Shown here: in pieces, positions 5,433 to 5,523 of the stretch
Numbering within the stretch: the stretch's first letter is position 1
Layout of the letters: each line of letters starts with the position of its first letter
Assembly: GCA_900545055.1 (NCBI GenBank)
Contig: UQXP01000077.1
Coordinates: 1 to 5,523 of the forward strand
Length of the DNA: 5,523 nucleotides
Direction of reading: 5' to 3'
DNA from: an uncultured Collinsella sp.
GTDB taxonomy: Bacteria; Actinomycetota; Coriobacteriia; Coriobacteriales; Coriobacteriaceae
Notes under the pieces: model-generated
What the model was told of the DNA's origin: nothing
What the model saw: only the letters and a program-made list of their open reading frames with translations
Databases searched by the model: none
Program-made: the position numbers and the translations under genes

Positions 5433-5472
5433 CGCCCCCGAGGCCCCTCCCGGGCCCCGGGGGCGGCATTTT
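5433..5472 (+). terminator. Strong GC-rich terminator-like hairpin
   Basis: cgcccccg (5433-5440) pairs perfectly over 8 bp with 5458-5465. After one A-C mismatch an inner 5-bp stem (ggccc 5442-5446 with 5452-5456) closes on ctccc. The stem is followed by gcatttt. This is the most stable hairpin downstream of ebgC and the best candidate for the operon's terminator, although it lies about 145 bp after the stop and its T-run is four residues. Confidence 0.65.
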
Positions 5473-5494
5473 CCCAGTTGAAGGAACGGTGGAG

Positions 5495-5523
5495 ATGTGT
5501 TTCGATGGGTCCGGTGGCCATGC
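5495..5523 (+). CDS. Possible start of a further gene (partial, unidentified)
   Basis: An ATG at 5495 opens a frame reading M-C-F-D-G-S-G-G-H to the window edge. AAGGA (5481-5485) lies 9 nt upstream, an acceptable Shine-Dalgarno distance, and a terminator-like hairpin just before it fits the start of a new unit. Nine codons are too few to recognise a product or to be sure it is a gene. Confidence 0.35.

Overview
The window is GC-rich, with strong G/C preference at third codon positions. Its genes match a gut actinobacterium of the Coriobacteriia, most likely Collinsella or a close relative. That placement is an inference from gene style and promoter layout; there is no rRNA or other marker in the window to prove it.

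Layout, left to right. (1) Positions 1-122 are the last 39 codons of aspS (aspartyl-tRNA synthetase), followed by a strong intrinsic terminator. (2) Positions 181-427, between the convergent ends of aspS and the next gene, hold a tandem array with an exact 62-bp period. Each period contributes half of two neighbouring stem-loops. There are three complete hairpins with perfect 15-16 bp stems and 14-nt loops, plus one orphan arm. The stems differ in sequence between units, yet every change is compensated. (3) Positions 428-1444, minus strand, encode a LacI-family transcription factor. (4) Positions 1445-1820 are a divergent regulatory region. It carries two identical 17-bp CG-centred operators 42 bp apart, one degenerate third copy, a further CG-centred palindrome and a candidate sigma70-type promoter. 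(5) Positions 1821-4829 encode an EbgA-type GH2 beta-galactosidase. (6) Positions 4833-5288, 3 bp further on, encode its small partner EbgC. (7) Positions 5289-5523 hold several hairpins, including a strong GC-rich terminator-like one, and then possibly the first codons of another gene at 5495.

How the genes work together. ebgA and ebgC form a tight, translationally coupled operon encoding the two subunits of a cytoplasmic beta-galactosidase. The divergent LacI-type protein is the obvious candidate repressor: one operator overlaps the -35 element and the other covers the expected transcription start. No sugar transporter or galactose catabolism gene is inside the window, so uptake of the substrate is not explained here.

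I see no wholly new multi-gene system. The least ordinary features are the covarying 62-bp hairpin array and the ebgA promoter, which seems to have been built by duplicating a module of about 32 bp that contains the operator.
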